This document shows, piece by piece, positions 1-8,081 of a stretch of 13,984 bases of DNA. The stretch spans positions 1-13,984 of the forward strand of contig DASVDF010000055.1 of assembly GCA_036381215.1 (NCBI GenBank), written 5' to 3'. Each line of letters begins with the position of its first letter. The first letter of the stretch is position 1. The notes below the pieces were generated by a model that did no database searches, was not told the DNA's origin, and saw only the letters and a program-made list of their open reading frames with translations. This DNA comes from IDS-8 sp036381215. GTDB lineage: Bacteria > Pseudomonadota > Gammaproteobacteria > Steroidobacterales > Woeseiaceae. The translations under genes were made by a program, and so were the position numbers.

Positions 1-819
<819 letters not shown>

Positions 820-936
820 ACTGTCTCGGGAGGGCGTCTCGCGTGCCCGTGGCGGTTGCCCGGACCGGCGACGTCCTCGCTGGTGTGAACGAACCGCGCA
901 TTATCCGGCAACCCGCCGCCAGAGAACAGGCCATCC

Positions 937-1899
937 ATGACCCGCGATCCCACGGAACGCAGCGTGCTCGTGTACCGGGGCAGCGCGCTGGCGCACTACG
1001 GCTTCGGCAACGGCCACCCGTTCGGTCCGGACCGCCACGATGTGTTCCAGGCGGAGCTCGCGGCGGCGGAGCTCGGGTCCGCGATCCGCTACGCCGAGCC
1101 GCGGCGTGCGAGCGTGGACGAGGTCGCGCTGTTCCACACGCCGGAATACATCGATTTCGTGTCGCGCATGTCGCAGGAGGGCTCCGGGTTTCTCGATGCG
1201 GGCGACACGCCGGCGTTCCCCGGCGTGTTCGACGCGGCCTGCGACGTCGTCGGCACGACGCTGGCGGCAGTCGATGCGGTGATGCGCGGAGAGGCGGCGA
1301 GCGCGTTCGTGCCCATCGCGGGCCTGCACCACGCCGCGCGCGGTGCGGCTTCTGGGTTCTGCGTGTTCAACGACTGCGGCGTGGCGATCGAGCACCTGCG
1401 GCGCACGCACGGCATCCGGCGGGTGGCGTACGTGGACATCGACGCGCACCACGGGGACGGCGTGTTCTACGGCTTCGAGGACGACCCGGACGTCATCTTC
1501 GCCGACCTGCACGAAGACGGCCGCTTCCTGTTCCCGGGCACCGGTGCCGCGCATGAAACCGGCACGGGCCGTGCGAAGGACACGAAGCTCAACGTGCCGA
1601 TGGCGCCCGGCGCGGACGACGAGGCGTTCCGGCGCGAATGGCAGCGGGCGCTCGCCTGGCTCGATGCGGCCGCACCGGAGTTCATCATCCTGCAATGCGG
1701 CGCCGACAGCCTCGCGGGCGATCCCCTGACGCATCTCCGTTACTCGGAGGAAGCGCACGCGCAGGCCGCGCGCGACCTGCGCGCTCTGGGCGAGCGCCAC
1801 GCGAACGGCAGGATCGTCGCCACCGGCGGCGGCGGCTACGACCGCAGGAACCTCGCGCGCGCCTGGACCCGCGTCGTCCAGTCCCTCGCCGCCCCGTAG
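937..1899 (+). CDS. Histone deacetylase family protein (AcuC / acetylpolyamine amidohydrolase-like)
   Basis: A 320-residue Zn-dependent deacetylase of the arginase/deacetylase fold. Family members remove acetyl groups from lysines or polyamines; the substrate here cannot be read from sequence. The motifs are intact: tandem catalytic histidines in GLHHAARG (H131, H132) followed by GFCVFND (140-146); the zinc site YVDIDAHHGDGV (165-176) giving D169 and H171 as likely ligands; the third ligand D257 in CGADSLAGDPL; and the transition-state Tyr301 in GGGGYDRRNLARAW. The C-terminal charge-relay region is also present, so the enzyme looks active. The start ATG is preceded only by a weak ACAGG. It stands alone between ettA (divergent) and glyA, 221 bp upstream of glyA, so co-transcription is uncertain. 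The true substrate could be acetylated proteins (for example acetyl-CoA synthetase, as for AcuC) or a small molecule. Confidence 0.93.
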   Translation: MTRDPTERSVLVYRGSALAHYGFGNGHPFGPDRHDVFQAELAAAELGSAIRYAEPRRASVDEVALFHTPEYIDFVSRMSQEGSGFLDAGDTPAFPGVFDAACDVVGTTLAAVDAVMRGEAASAFVPIAGLHHAARGAASGFCVFNDCGVAIEHLRRTHGIRRVAYVDIDAHHGDGVFYGFEDDPDVIFADLHEDGRFLFPGTGAAHETGTGRAKDTKLNVPMAPGADDEAFRREWQRALAWLDAAAPEFIILQCGADSLAGDPLTHLRYSEEAHAQAARDLRALGERHANGRIVATGGGGYDRRNLARAWTRVVQSLAAP

Positions 1900-1978
1900 G
1901 CACCCGTAGACACCCCCCGGTCGCGGCTCCGCCAGAGCCACCGAAGCCAAACGGGCGTGAACGATGCGGTCCCTGAGA

Positions 1979-2002
1979 GTGGGTGCCACGATTGGTACCC
2001 AC
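1979..2002 (+). other. Ten-bp hairpin in the deacetylase-glyA intergenic region
   Basis: GTGGGTGCCA (1979-1988) and TGGTACCCAC (1993-2002) pair over all ten positions, with one G-U wobble in RNA, around a CGAT tetraloop. No T-run follows, so it is not a classical terminator. The segment AGTGGG (1978-1983) can instead pair with CCCACT at 2027-2032. The rest of the intergenic region (1900-2120) shows no gene. A TAAGAT (about 2071-2076) could be a weak -10 for glyA but has no recognisable -35. I do not recognise a known riboswitch class here. Confidence 0.45.
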
Positions 2003-2120
2003 ATGGCGGGTTCTAACGGATCGGAGCCCACTGAACGCAGGAGCAGGCGGCGCGCACTGGGCCGAAGCAGGGTAAGATGCGGGGATCAGCCAGCTACCCC
2101 CCGAAGGAGACCCCGCGCCG

Positions 2121-3374
2121 ATGTACGCCGAGACCGCGAGCATAGATGAGTTCGATACCGAGCTGTTCCAGGCGATCGTCGACGAGACGCGCCGCCAGGA
2201 GGAGCACATCGAGCTGATCGCCTCCGAGAATTACGCGAGCCCGCGGGTGCTGGAAGCGCAAGGCTCGGTGCTCACGAACAAGTACGCGGAAGGCTACCCG
2301 GGCAAACGCTATTACGGCGGATGCGAGTACGTGGACGTGGCGGAGCGTCTTGCGATCGAGCGGGCGAAGGAGCTGTTTGGCGCCGCGTACGCGAACGTGC
2401 AGCCGCATTCCGGCTCGCAGGCCAACGCGGCGGCGTGCCTCGCGCTGCTGGAGCCGGGGGACACGATCCTCGGCATGAGCCTCGCGGACGGCGGTCACCT
2501 CACGCACGGCGCGAAGGTGAACTTCTCGGGCAAGCTGTTCCACGCGGTGCAGTACGGCGTCCACCAGGACACCGGATTGCTCGATTACGAGCAGGTGGAA
2601 GCGCTCGCCGGGGAGCACCGGCCGCGCATGATCATCGCCGGCTTCTCGGCGTACTCGCGTGTGCTCGATTGGGAGCGTTTCCGGCGGATCGCGGACGGCG
2701 TCGGCGCTTACCTCATGGTGGACATGGCGCACGTCGCGGGGCTGGTCGCCGCGGGTCTTTATCCGAACCCGGTGCCCGCGGCCCACGTAGTGACGACGAC
2801 CACCCACAAGACGCTGCGCGGCCCGCGCGGCGGCCTGATCCTCGCGGGAGAGGACGAGGCCATTGCGAAGAAGCTGAACTCGCTGGTGTTCCCCGGACTC
2901 CAGGGCGGACCGCTGATGCACGTCATCGCCGCGAAGGCCGTGGCGCTGCTCGAAGCGCTGCAGCCCGACTTCCGCACTTACCAGCGGAAGGTCGTCGACA
3001 ATGCGCGCGAGATGGCGAAGGTGTTCATGGAGCGCGGCTTCGACGTGGTTTCGGGCGGCACCGACAATCACCTGCTGCTGCTCTCGCTGATCGCCAAGGA
3101 CATCACCGGCAAGGACGCGGACGCGGCGCTCGGGCGCGCCAACATCACGGTGAACAAGAATGCGGTGCCGGGCGATCCACGCCCGCCGTTCGTGACCAGC
3201 GGGCTGCGCCTCGGCACCCCGGCCATCACCACCCGAGGTTTCGGGCTGGCCGAGACGCGGCAGCTGACCGGCTGGATCTGCGACATCCTCGACGACCTCG
3301 GCAACGAGGTGCTGATCCAGCGCGTGCGCGGGCAGGTCCTGGAGCTTTGCAACCGTTTCCCGGTTTATCGATGA
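2121..3374 (+). CDS. glyA: Serine hydroxymethyltransferase
   Basis: PLP enzyme converting serine plus tetrahydrofolate to glycine plus 5,10-methylene-THF, the main cytosolic source of one-carbon units. The 417-residue length equals that of E. coli GlyA. Signature pieces are present: LIASENYASPRVLEAQGS (32-49), NKYAEGYPGKRYYGGCEYVD (53-72), the PLP-contacting D201 and H204 in VDMAHVAGL, and the Schiff-base lysine K230 in TTTTHKTLRGPRGG. The start is fixed by AAGGAG at 2104-2109, 11 bases before the ATG, and by the N-terminus matching the family. A small AT-rich stem (TTATCG/CGATAA, 3365-3380) straddles the stop codon but has no T-run. It is followed after 158 bp by nrdR, the usual gammaproteobacterial order, though an inverted repeat separates them here. 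Confidence 0.98.
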   Translation: MYAETASIDEFDTELFQAIVDETRRQEEHIELIASENYASPRVLEAQGSVLTNKYAEGYPGKRYYGGCEYVDVAERLAIERAKELFGAAYANVQPHSGSQANAAACLALLEPGDTILGMSLADGGHLTHGAKVNFSGKLFHAVQYGVHQDTGLLDYEQVEALAGEHRPRMIIAGFSAYSRVLDWERFRRIADGVGAYLMVDMAHVAGLVAAGLYPNPVPAAHVVTTTTHKTLRGPRGGLILAGEDEAIAKKLNSLVFPGLQGGPLMHVIAAKAVALLEALQPDFRTYQRKVVDNAREMAKVFMERGFDVVSGGTDNHLLLLSLIAKDITGKDADAALGRANITVNKNAVPGDPRPPFVTSGLRLGTPAITTRGFGLAETRQLTGWICDILDDLGNEVLIQRVRGQVLELCNRFPVYR

Positions 3375-3396
3375 CGATAAGGGGCGTGCCTGCGGC

Positions 3397-3473
3397 GCGC
3401 ATTGTCCACGAACGTTTGACGGCCGGTGCCCGGCTCCGCTGTCCGTGGTCCGTGCCGTTCATGAACAATGCGC
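3397..3473. repeat. Imperfect 18-nt inverted repeat between glyA and nrdR
   Basis: Arms GCGCATTGTCCACGAACG (3397-3414) and CGTTCATGAACAATGCGC (3456-3473) match at 16 of 18 positions. The two mismatches are C/A on the plus strand but become G-U pairs in a minus-strand transcript, so the minus strand folds into an uninterrupted 18-pair stem. A nested GCCGG/CCGGC hairpin (3422-3434) lies in the 41-nt loop. The sequence differs from the GYAGGAG REP family found elsewhere in this window. There is no T-run on either side. Confidence 0.65.
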
Positions 3474-3532
3474 TTGCGGGCCCGGTTGACGATCGGGATT
3501 GACGTGGCACGCCTGATTCGGGCCTTGTTGCG

Positions 3533-4042
3533 ATGTACTGTCCGTTCTGCAGCCACGAAGAAACCAAGGTGATCGACTCGCGCCTGGCCGCCGACGGTCG
3601 CCAGGTGCGCCGCCGCCGCCAGTGCCTCGACTGCAACGAACGCTTCACCACCTTCGAGACCGCCGAGCTCGTCATGCCGCGGGTGATCAAGTCCGACAAG
3701 AGCCGCCAGCCGTTCGACGAGGACAAGCTCCGGAACAGCATGATCCGCGCACTGGAGAAACGCCCGGTGGCCGCCGACGAGTTCGAGCAGGCGATCGGCC
3801 GGCTCGTGCACAAGCTGCGCACCATGGGTGAGCGCGAAGTGCCGTCACGGCTGGTCGGCGATCTCGTCATGGAGGAGCTGCGCGCGCTCGACGAGGTTGC
3901 CTACGTGCGTTTCGCCTCGGTCTACCGCCGCTTCCAGGACGTCACCGAGTTCCAGGAAGAGATCCAGCGCCTCCAGGAGATCTCCGGGGCCGGCAACAAG
4001 GAGCAGATGTCGCTGCTCGACGACCTGCCGCGCAAGCGGTGA
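3533..4042 (+). CDS. nrdR: Transcriptional repressor NrdR
   Basis: A 169-residue Zn-ribbon/ATP-cone repressor of ribonucleotide reductase genes. It senses (d)ATP through the ATP cone and binds tandem NrdR boxes (family knowledge). The N-terminal zinc ribbon is intact: C3-P-F-C6 and C31-L-D-C34, with the basic run VRRRRQ (25-30) and the conserved ERFTTFE (36-42). The ATP cone spans about 49-139 (VIKSDKSRQPFDEDKLRNSM, then the RPVAADEFEQAI region). The C-terminus is slightly longer than the minimal family length, with a charged tail. No good Shine-Dalgarno precedes the ATG, but the MYCPFC start is invariant in the family. No NrdR-box pair was recognised in the window, so its targets lie elsewhere. 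It overlaps the possible GTG start of ribD (GTGA). Confidence 0.97.
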   Translation: MYCPFCSHEETKVIDSRLAADGRQVRRRRQCLDCNERFTTFETAELVMPRVIKSDKSRQPFDEDKLRNSMIRALEKRPVAADEFEQAIGRLVHKLRTMGEREVPSRLVGDLVMEELRALDEVAYVRFASVYRRFQDVTEFQEEIQRLQEISGAGNKEQMSLLDDLPRKR

Positions 4043-4047
4043 CGCCG

Positions 4048-5160
4048 ATGGACGAGTTCACCGCCGCGGATCACCGCCACATGGCGCGCGCGCTCCGGCT
4101 CGCGGCGTTGGGCCTCACCACGACGCATCCCAATCCGCGCGTCGGCTGCGTGCTGGTGCGCCGCGGCGAGGTCGTCGGCGAGGGCTGGCACCGCGCGGCC
4201 GGCGAGCCGCACGCCGAAGTGAACGCGCTGGCGCAGGCGGGCGGCAAGGCCGCGGGGGCTACCGCCTACGTCACGCTCGAGCCTTGCGCCCACACCGGCC
4301 GCACCGGTCCGTGCACGACCGCGCTCATCGAGGCGCGCGTCGCCGAGGTCGCCTTCGCGCACGAGGACCCTTCCTCGCACGCACCGCGCTCCGGCCGCTC
4401 GCTGCTCGAGGCGGCGGGGATCCGCGTGCGCGCGGGGCTGATGCGGGCGGAAACACGCCGCCTGAACGAAGGGTTCTTCTCGCGCATCGAGCGCGGCCGC
4501 CCGTTCGTGCGCGTGAAGATTGCCGCGAGCCTCGACGGTGCGACCGCGATGGCGAGCGGCCAGAGCCGCTGGATCACCGACGAGTCGGCCCGCGCCGACG
4601 TGCAGCGGCTGCGCGCGGCGTCGGGCGCTATCCTCACCGGCATCGGCACGATCGTCGCGGACGACCCGCTGCTCACCGTGCGCGACGCAGCGCACATCGT
4701 GAAACAGCCTTTGCGCGCGGTGCTGGACAGCCGGCTGGCGATGCCTTCCGCCGCGCGCGTGTTGCACGCCCCCGGCGACGTGGCCGTGTTCTGCGCGCAG
4801 GATACCGGGCGCGAGCGCCTGGAAGCCGCCGGGGCGCAGGTGTTCCGCGCCGGCGACGGCCACGGCAGGGTGGACCTCGCCGCGATGCTCGGCAAGCTCG
4901 GGGAGCTCGGTATCAACGACGTGCTCGTCGAGGCGGGCCCGGTGCTGTCCGGCGCCCTGCTGGCGCAGCACCTCGCCGACGAGCTTGTGATTTACCAGGC
5001 CCCGCATATCATGGGCAGCGAAACCCGGCGGATGTTCGCGACACCGGGCATCGAGCGCCTCGCCGATCGCCTGCCTCTCGAAGTCATCGACCTGCGCCGC
5101 GTGGGCGCCTGCCTGCGGATCACCGCGCGCCCGGTTTCGGAAGCGGCGAGCCGGGAGTAG
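4048..5160 (+). CDS. ribD: Bifunctional diaminohydroxyphosphoribosylaminopyrimidine deaminase / 5-amino-6-(5-phosphoribosylamino)uracil reductase
   Basis: Carries out the second and third steps of riboflavin synthesis: deamination of the pyrimidine, then NADPH reduction of the ribose side chain. The 370-residue protein has an N-terminal cytidine-deaminase-like domain with HPNPRVGCVLV (27-37), HAEVNAL (zinc ligand H55, catalytic E57) and PCAHTGRTGPCT (zinc cysteines C80 and C89). The C-terminal RibD/DHFR-like reductase domain starts near PFVRVKIAASLDGATA and contains SGQSRWITD and the late EAGPVLSGALL. I chose ATG 4048 because MDEFTAADHRHMARAL aligns with family N-termini. A GTG at 4039 in the same frame overlaps the nrdR stop by 4 nt and would add three residues. 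ribE follows after 3 bases, indicating translational coupling. No FMN riboswitch is visible upstream. Confidence 0.97.
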   Translation: MDEFTAADHRHMARALRLAALGLTTTHPNPRVGCVLVRRGEVVGEGWHRAAGEPHAEVNALAQAGGKAAGATAYVTLEPCAHTGRTGPCTTALIEARVAEVAFAHEDPSSHAPRSGRSLLEAAGIRVRAGLMRAETRRLNEGFFSRIERGRPFVRVKIAASLDGATAMASGQSRWITDESARADVQRLRAASGAILTGIGTIVADDPLLTVRDAAHIVKQPLRAVLDSRLAMPSAARVLHAPGDVAVFCAQDTGRERLEAAGAQVFRAGDGHGRVDLAAMLGKLGELGINDVLVEAGPVLSGALLAQHLADELVIYQAPHIMGSETRRMFATPGIERLADRLPLEVIDLRRVGACLRITARPVSEAASRE

Positions 5161-5163
5161 CGG

Positions 5164-5808
5164 ATGTTCACTGGGATCGTCAAGGCCATCGGCGTGATCG
5201 ACGAGCGGCGTGCGGGGCAGGGCGGGGCGCTGCGCCTCGCCGTCAGCGCGCCGGCGCTGCCATGGCAGGAGCTCTCCGACGGCGACAGCATCGCCGTCAA
5301 CGGCGTGTGCCTCACCGTCGCCGGGCGCCGCGAGCACGGCTTCGTCGCCGACGTTTCCGCGGAAACCTGCACCGTCACCACGCTGGGCGAGCTGCGCGAG
5401 CACGGCCGCGTGAACCTGGAGCCGGCGCTCGCCGTGGGCGAGCGTCTCGGCGGGCATCTCGTCGCGGGTCACGTCGACTGCGTCGGCACGGTCGCGCAGT
5501 ACGAGGCCGCAGGCACGTCGCGGCGGATGGTGGTCGAGGTGCCGCAGCAGTACCGGCGCTATCTCGCGAAGAAGGGCTCCGTCTGCGTGGACGGCATAAG
5601 CCTTACCATCAACGAGGTATCCGGGAACGCGTTCGAGGTGAATATCATTCCGCACACGGCGGAGCACACGACGGCCGGGGGCTACGCACCCGGTGCGCGC
5701 GTCAACATCGAGGTCGACCTCATCGCGCGTTACCTGGAGAGCCTGCTCGGCGGCGTGCTGGCGAACGACTCCACGCAGGATCACCGGAATTCACATGGTC
5801 ATGCCTAA
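5164..5808 (+). CDS. ribE: Riboflavin synthase, alpha subunit
   Basis: Dismutates two 6,7-dimethyl-8-ribityllumazine molecules to riboflavin plus the pyrimidine, the last step of the pathway. The 214-residue protein begins with the hallmark MFTGIV. It shows two homologous beta-barrel lumazine-binding halves: the first with GDSIAVNGVCLTV and the second with GHLVAGHVDCVG and GSVCVDGISLTINEV, as expected for the trimeric enzyme. A GGGAG near the end of ribD serves as Shine-Dalgarno. The last 14 bases overlap the start of the downstream ribBX gene if its ATG at 5795 is used. ribE here means the riboflavin synthase (called ribC in some E. coli literature). Confidence 0.97.
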   Translation: MFTGIVKAIGVIDERRAGQGGALRLAVSAPALPWQELSDGDSIAVNGVCLTVAGRREHGFVADVSAETCTVTTLGELREHGRVNLEPALAVGERLGGHLVAGHVDCVGTVAQYEAAGTSRRMVVEVPQQYRRYLAKKGSVCVDGISLTINEVSGNAFEVNIIPHTAEHTTAGGYAPGARVNIEVDLIARYLESLLGGVLANDSTQDHRNSHGHA

Positions 5809-6940
5809 TACACCCAGACTTCATCCCGCCGCACAATCCGCGTTCAGCAGCATCGAGGACATCATCGCCGACTTGCGCGCCGGCAAGATGGTGATCATGG
5901 TCGATGACGAGAGCCGCGAGAACGAGGGCGATCTCCTCATGGTGGCCGGGAAAGTACGGCCGGAGGACATCAACTACATGGCTCGTTACGGGCGCGGGCT
6001 GATCTGCCTGACGCTCACGCGCGAGCGCGCGGCCCGGCTCCGCCTGCCCATGATGGTCGACGGCACCGGAGAGCGGCACGCCACCAATTTCACGGTCTCG
6101 ATCGAGGCGGCCGACGGCATCACCACCGGCATCTCCGCGCACGACCGGGCGCGCACGGTCCAGGTGGCCGTGGCGCCGGATGCGCGCCCGGACGACCTCA
6201 CGCAGCCGGGGCACATCTTCCCCGTGGTCGCCCAGCCGGGCGGCGTGCTCACGCGCGCCGGCCACACCGAGGCGGGCTGCGACCTCGCGCGGCTCGCCGG
6301 CTTCGAGCCGGCGGCGACCATCGTCGAGATCCTGAACGAGGACGGCAGCATGGCGCGCCGTCCCGATCTCGAGCGCTTCGCGCGCGAGCATGGCCTGCGC
6401 ATCGGCACCATTGCCGACCTCATCCGCTACCGGCTCGAGAAGGAGCGGTACGTCGAGCGTATCGCGGCCGTGCCGGTGAGCACGCGCCACGGCGAGTTCC
6501 GCCTCTTCTGCTACGACGATCACGTGAACCGCACGGTGCACCTCGCACTGGTCAAGGGCGATCTGGCTGCCGCGAAAGAGCCGCTCGTGCGCGTGCACAT
6601 CCAGGACACGCTCGGCGACCTGCTGGGCGTGCACAGCCCGCGCCTCGGCTGGCCGCTCGACGCCGCCATCGGGCGCATCGCGCGCGAGGACGCGGGCGTG
6701 GTCGTGATGCTGCGCGGCCAGGAATCGCCTCGGGATTTGATGGAAGCCGTGGGCTCGCTCTCGGAGCCGCAGGCGCCCGCGGTGCAGAAGGGCGGTGAAT
6801 CCGTGCTGAAGACCTACGGCGTGGGCGCACAGATCCTGAAGGATCTCGGCGTGCACCGCATGCGCGTGCTCTCGGCGCCCAAGCAGATGCACGGCATCTC
6901 GGGTTTCGATCTCGAGGTCACCGAATACGTGGAAAGCTGA
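5795..6940 (+). CDS. ribBX: 3,4-dihydroxy-2-butanone-4-phosphate synthase with degenerate GTP cyclohydrolase II-like domain (RibBX type)
   Basis: The N-terminal half (about 17-215) is RibB, which turns ribulose 5-phosphate into 3,4-dihydroxy-2-butanone 4-phosphate and formate. It has the acidic metal/substrate loop DDESRENEGD (37-46), PGHIFPV (138-144) and LTRAGHTEAGCDLARLAG (152-169). The C-terminal half (about 220-381) has the RibA fold signature but not its active site. In the segment aligned without gaps to VRIHSEC...RCDCG of E. coli RibA, the three zinc cysteines are replaced by D271, P282 and L284, so GTP cyclohydrolase II activity is not expected. This matches the RibBX variant known in Proteobacteria, and a separate ribA should exist elsewhere. 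ATG 5795 (GGA 6 nt upstream) or ATG 5801 are both possible starts. The longer open frame upstream is a shadow of ribE. Confidence 0.93.
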   Translation: MVMPNTPRLHPAAQSAFSSIEDIIADLRAGKMVIMVDDESRENEGDLLMVAGKVRPEDINYMARYGRGLICLTLTRERAARLRLPMMVDGTGERHATNFTVSIEAADGITTGISAHDRARTVQVAVAPDARPDDLTQPGHIFPVVAQPGGVLTRAGHTEAGCDLARLAGFEPAATIVEILNEDGSMARRPDLERFAREHGLRIGTIADLIRYRLEKERYVERIAAVPVSTRHGEFRLFCYDDHVNRTVHLALVKGDLAAAKEPLVRVHIQDTLGDLLGVHSPRLGWPLDAAIGRIAREDAGVVVMLRGQESPRDLMEAVGSLSEPQAPAVQKGGESVLKTYGVGAQILKDLGVHRMRVLSAPKQMHGISGFDLEVTEYVES

Positions 6941-6941
6941 G

Positions 6942-7020
6942 GCGGATCCCGCAGGAGACCGCCACGCGGGCGACGTCGATCTTCGGGTCGCCGCGCAATG
7001 CGGGCTCCTGCGGGATCCGC
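6942..7020. repeat. REP doublet (inverted pair) between ribBX and ribH
   Basis: Outer arms GCGGATCCCGCAGGAG (6942-6957) and CTCCTGCGGGATCCGC (7005-7020) are perfect 16-nt inverted repeats. Each arm continues into a REP unit with a GCAGGAG head followed by a CCGC...GCGG core, and an inner GGCGAC/GTCGCC pair closes the stem further. Head-out inverted pairing is typical of bacterial REP/BIME elements. In RNA the whole segment would fold into a long hairpin inside the rib transcript, just upstream of the ribH ribosome-binding site. Confidence 0.8.
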
Positions 7021-7037
7021 GACAACAAAGGCCAGGC

Positions 7038-7511
7038 ATGCAGACAATAAAAACGATCGAAGGCGACCTTTCCGCCCGTGACGCGAAATTCACGCTCGTC
7101 GCTTCGCGCTTCAACGACTACATCGTCGAGTCCCTTATCCGCGGTGCAGTCGGCTGCCTCCGGCGGCACGGCGCGATCGAGGCCGACATAGAGCTCGTGC
7201 GCGTGCCGGGGGCCTTCGAGCTGCCGCTCGCCGTGGAGAAAGTGGCGGCGAGCCGGCGCTGCGACGCGGTGATCGCGCTCGGCGCGGTCATCCGTGGCGC
7301 CACGCCGCATTTCGAGCACGTCGCGGCGCAATGCGTGCAGGGCGTCGCCGCTGCCGCGCGCGCGCACGGCATGCCGGTCGGCATGGGCGTGCTGACCGTC
7401 GACACGATCGAGCAGGCGATCGAGCGCGCCGGCACGAAGGCCGGAAACAAGGGCGAGGAAGCGGCGCTTGCCGCCATCGAAATGGTGAACCTGCTGCGGC
7501 GGCTGGGGTGA
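7038..7511 (+). CDS. ribH: 6,7-dimethyl-8-ribityllumazine synthase
   Basis: Condenses 5-amino-6-ribitylamino-uracil with the RibB product to give lumazine, the substrate of RibE. The 157-residue length matches the family. Conserved elements are ASRFNDYIVESLIRGA (22-37), VRVPGAFELPLA (54-65), the phosphate/catalytic segment GAVIRGATPHFEHV with catalytic H91, and GVLTVDTIEQAIERAGTKAGNKG near the C-terminus. AAAGG about 5-6 bases upstream supports the ATG. It is separated from ribBX by a REP doublet of about 80 bp and from nusB by a second one, so its expression relative to its neighbours may differ from a simple coupled operon. Confidence 0.97.
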   Translation: MQTIKTIEGDLSARDAKFTLVASRFNDYIVESLIRGAVGCLRRHGAIEADIELVRVPGAFELPLAVEKVAASRRCDAVIALGAVIRGATPHFEHVAAQCVQGVAAAARAHGMPVGMGVLTVDTIEQAIERAGTKAGNKGEEAALAAIEMVNLLRRLG

Positions 7512-7522
7512 CTCGCGCCCGC

Positions 7523-7595
7523 CCGTAGGGGCGCGCATTGCGCGCGATTGAACGGTGTTCCGGTCGCCGGTCGCGCGCGATGCGCGCTCCTACGG
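7523..7595. repeat. REP doublet (inverted pair) between ribH and nusB
   Basis: The left unit (7523-7550) carries CCGTAGGGGCGCGCATTG and continues with a GCGCGCG half-palindrome. The right unit (7568-7595) is its reverse complement, matching at 24 of 28 positions. Both have the GTAGG head and a CGCGCAtyGCGCG core, facing outwards with a 17-bp spacer. This is the clearest copy of the family. The unit starts only 11 bases after the ribH stop. Confidence 0.85.
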
Positions 7596-7634
7596 TAACC
7601 TATGCACCCGGCCCCGAAACGTTTTCCACCACCC

Positions 7635-8072
7635 ATGAGCAAGAGCGATGCCACCGGCGCGCGCCGGCGCGCCCGCGAGCTTCTGATGCAGGCGCTGTAC
7701 CAGCGCCAGCTCACCGGCCACGATCGCGCGGAGCTCGAGCGCCAGTTCGGCACGCGGCCGGAATACGAGCGCGTGGACCGCGAGTTCTTCGATGAGGCGC
7801 TGCGGGTGATCGTCCGGGAGCAGGCCTCCCTGGAGGAGACGGCCGCGGGCTTTGCCGATCGCCCCGTGGCGCAGCTCGACCCGGTGGAGCGCGCCATCCT
7901 GCTGCTCGGCTTCTACGAGCTGTCCCGCCGTCCCGAGATCCCGTTCCGCGTCGTGATCAACGAGGCGGTGAGCCTCGCGAAGCGCTTCGGCGCCGAGGAC
8001 GGGCACAAGTACGTCAACGCCGTGCTCGATCGCGCGGCGGCGGCGCTGCGGCCTTTCGAGCGGCGGCGGTAA
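7635..8072 (+). CDS. nusB: Transcription antitermination factor NusB
   Basis: All-helical RNA-binding protein that pairs with S10/NusE at boxA in rRNA antitermination. The 145-residue product (E. coli NusB is 139 aa) has the N-terminal arginine-rich helix RRRARELLMQALYQRQL, the middle AQLDPVERAILLLGFYEL (about 75-92), and the C-terminal VVINEAVSLAKRFGAEDGHKYVNAVLD, all typical of the family. I prefer ATG 7635 (MSKSDATGARRRAREL), which matches the family start. An in-frame ATG at 7602 would add 11 residues. Neither has a clear Shine-Dalgarno. thiL follows after 9 bases. The ribH-nusB pairing is widely conserved. Confidence 0.96.
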   Translation: MSKSDATGARRRARELLMQALYQRQLTGHDRAELERQFGTRPEYERVDREFFDEALRVIVREQASLEETAAGFADRPVAQLDPVERAILLLGFYELSRRPEIPFRVVINEAVSLAKRFGAEDGHKYVNAVLDRAAAALRPFERRR

Positions 8073-8081
8073 GACATCACG

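Noticed and set aside
900..928. Minus-strand GATAAT as an ettA promoter
   Set aside because: The -10 is good, but the -35 position has only about two matching bases, so it was not listed as a feature.
1979..2002. Hairpin as a terminator of the deacetylase gene
   Set aside because: No T-run follows and it lies about 80 bases after the stop.
2035..2063. GCAGGAGC upstream of glyA as an eighth REP unit
   Set aside because: Only the head matches; the palindromic core is not present.
3486..3504. Two TTGACG copies as a nrdR promoter
   Set aside because: No acceptable -10 lies 16-18 bases downstream of either copy.
4043..5163. FMN riboswitch associated with the rib genes
   Set aside because: No upstream region of sufficient length exists inside the coupled rib cluster, and no RFN-element motif was seen before ribD or ribBX.
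3922..5784. 620-codon open frame on the minus strand opposite ribD and ribE
   Set aside because: Shadow of GC-rich codon usage. Its product is low-complexity Arg/Ala/His-rich with no motif, while the plus strand encodes clearly recognisable enzymes.
3828..5894. 688-codon plus-strand open frame across nrdR, ribD and ribE
   Set aside because: Arg/Ala-rich product with no domain, running in a different frame through three well-identified genes.
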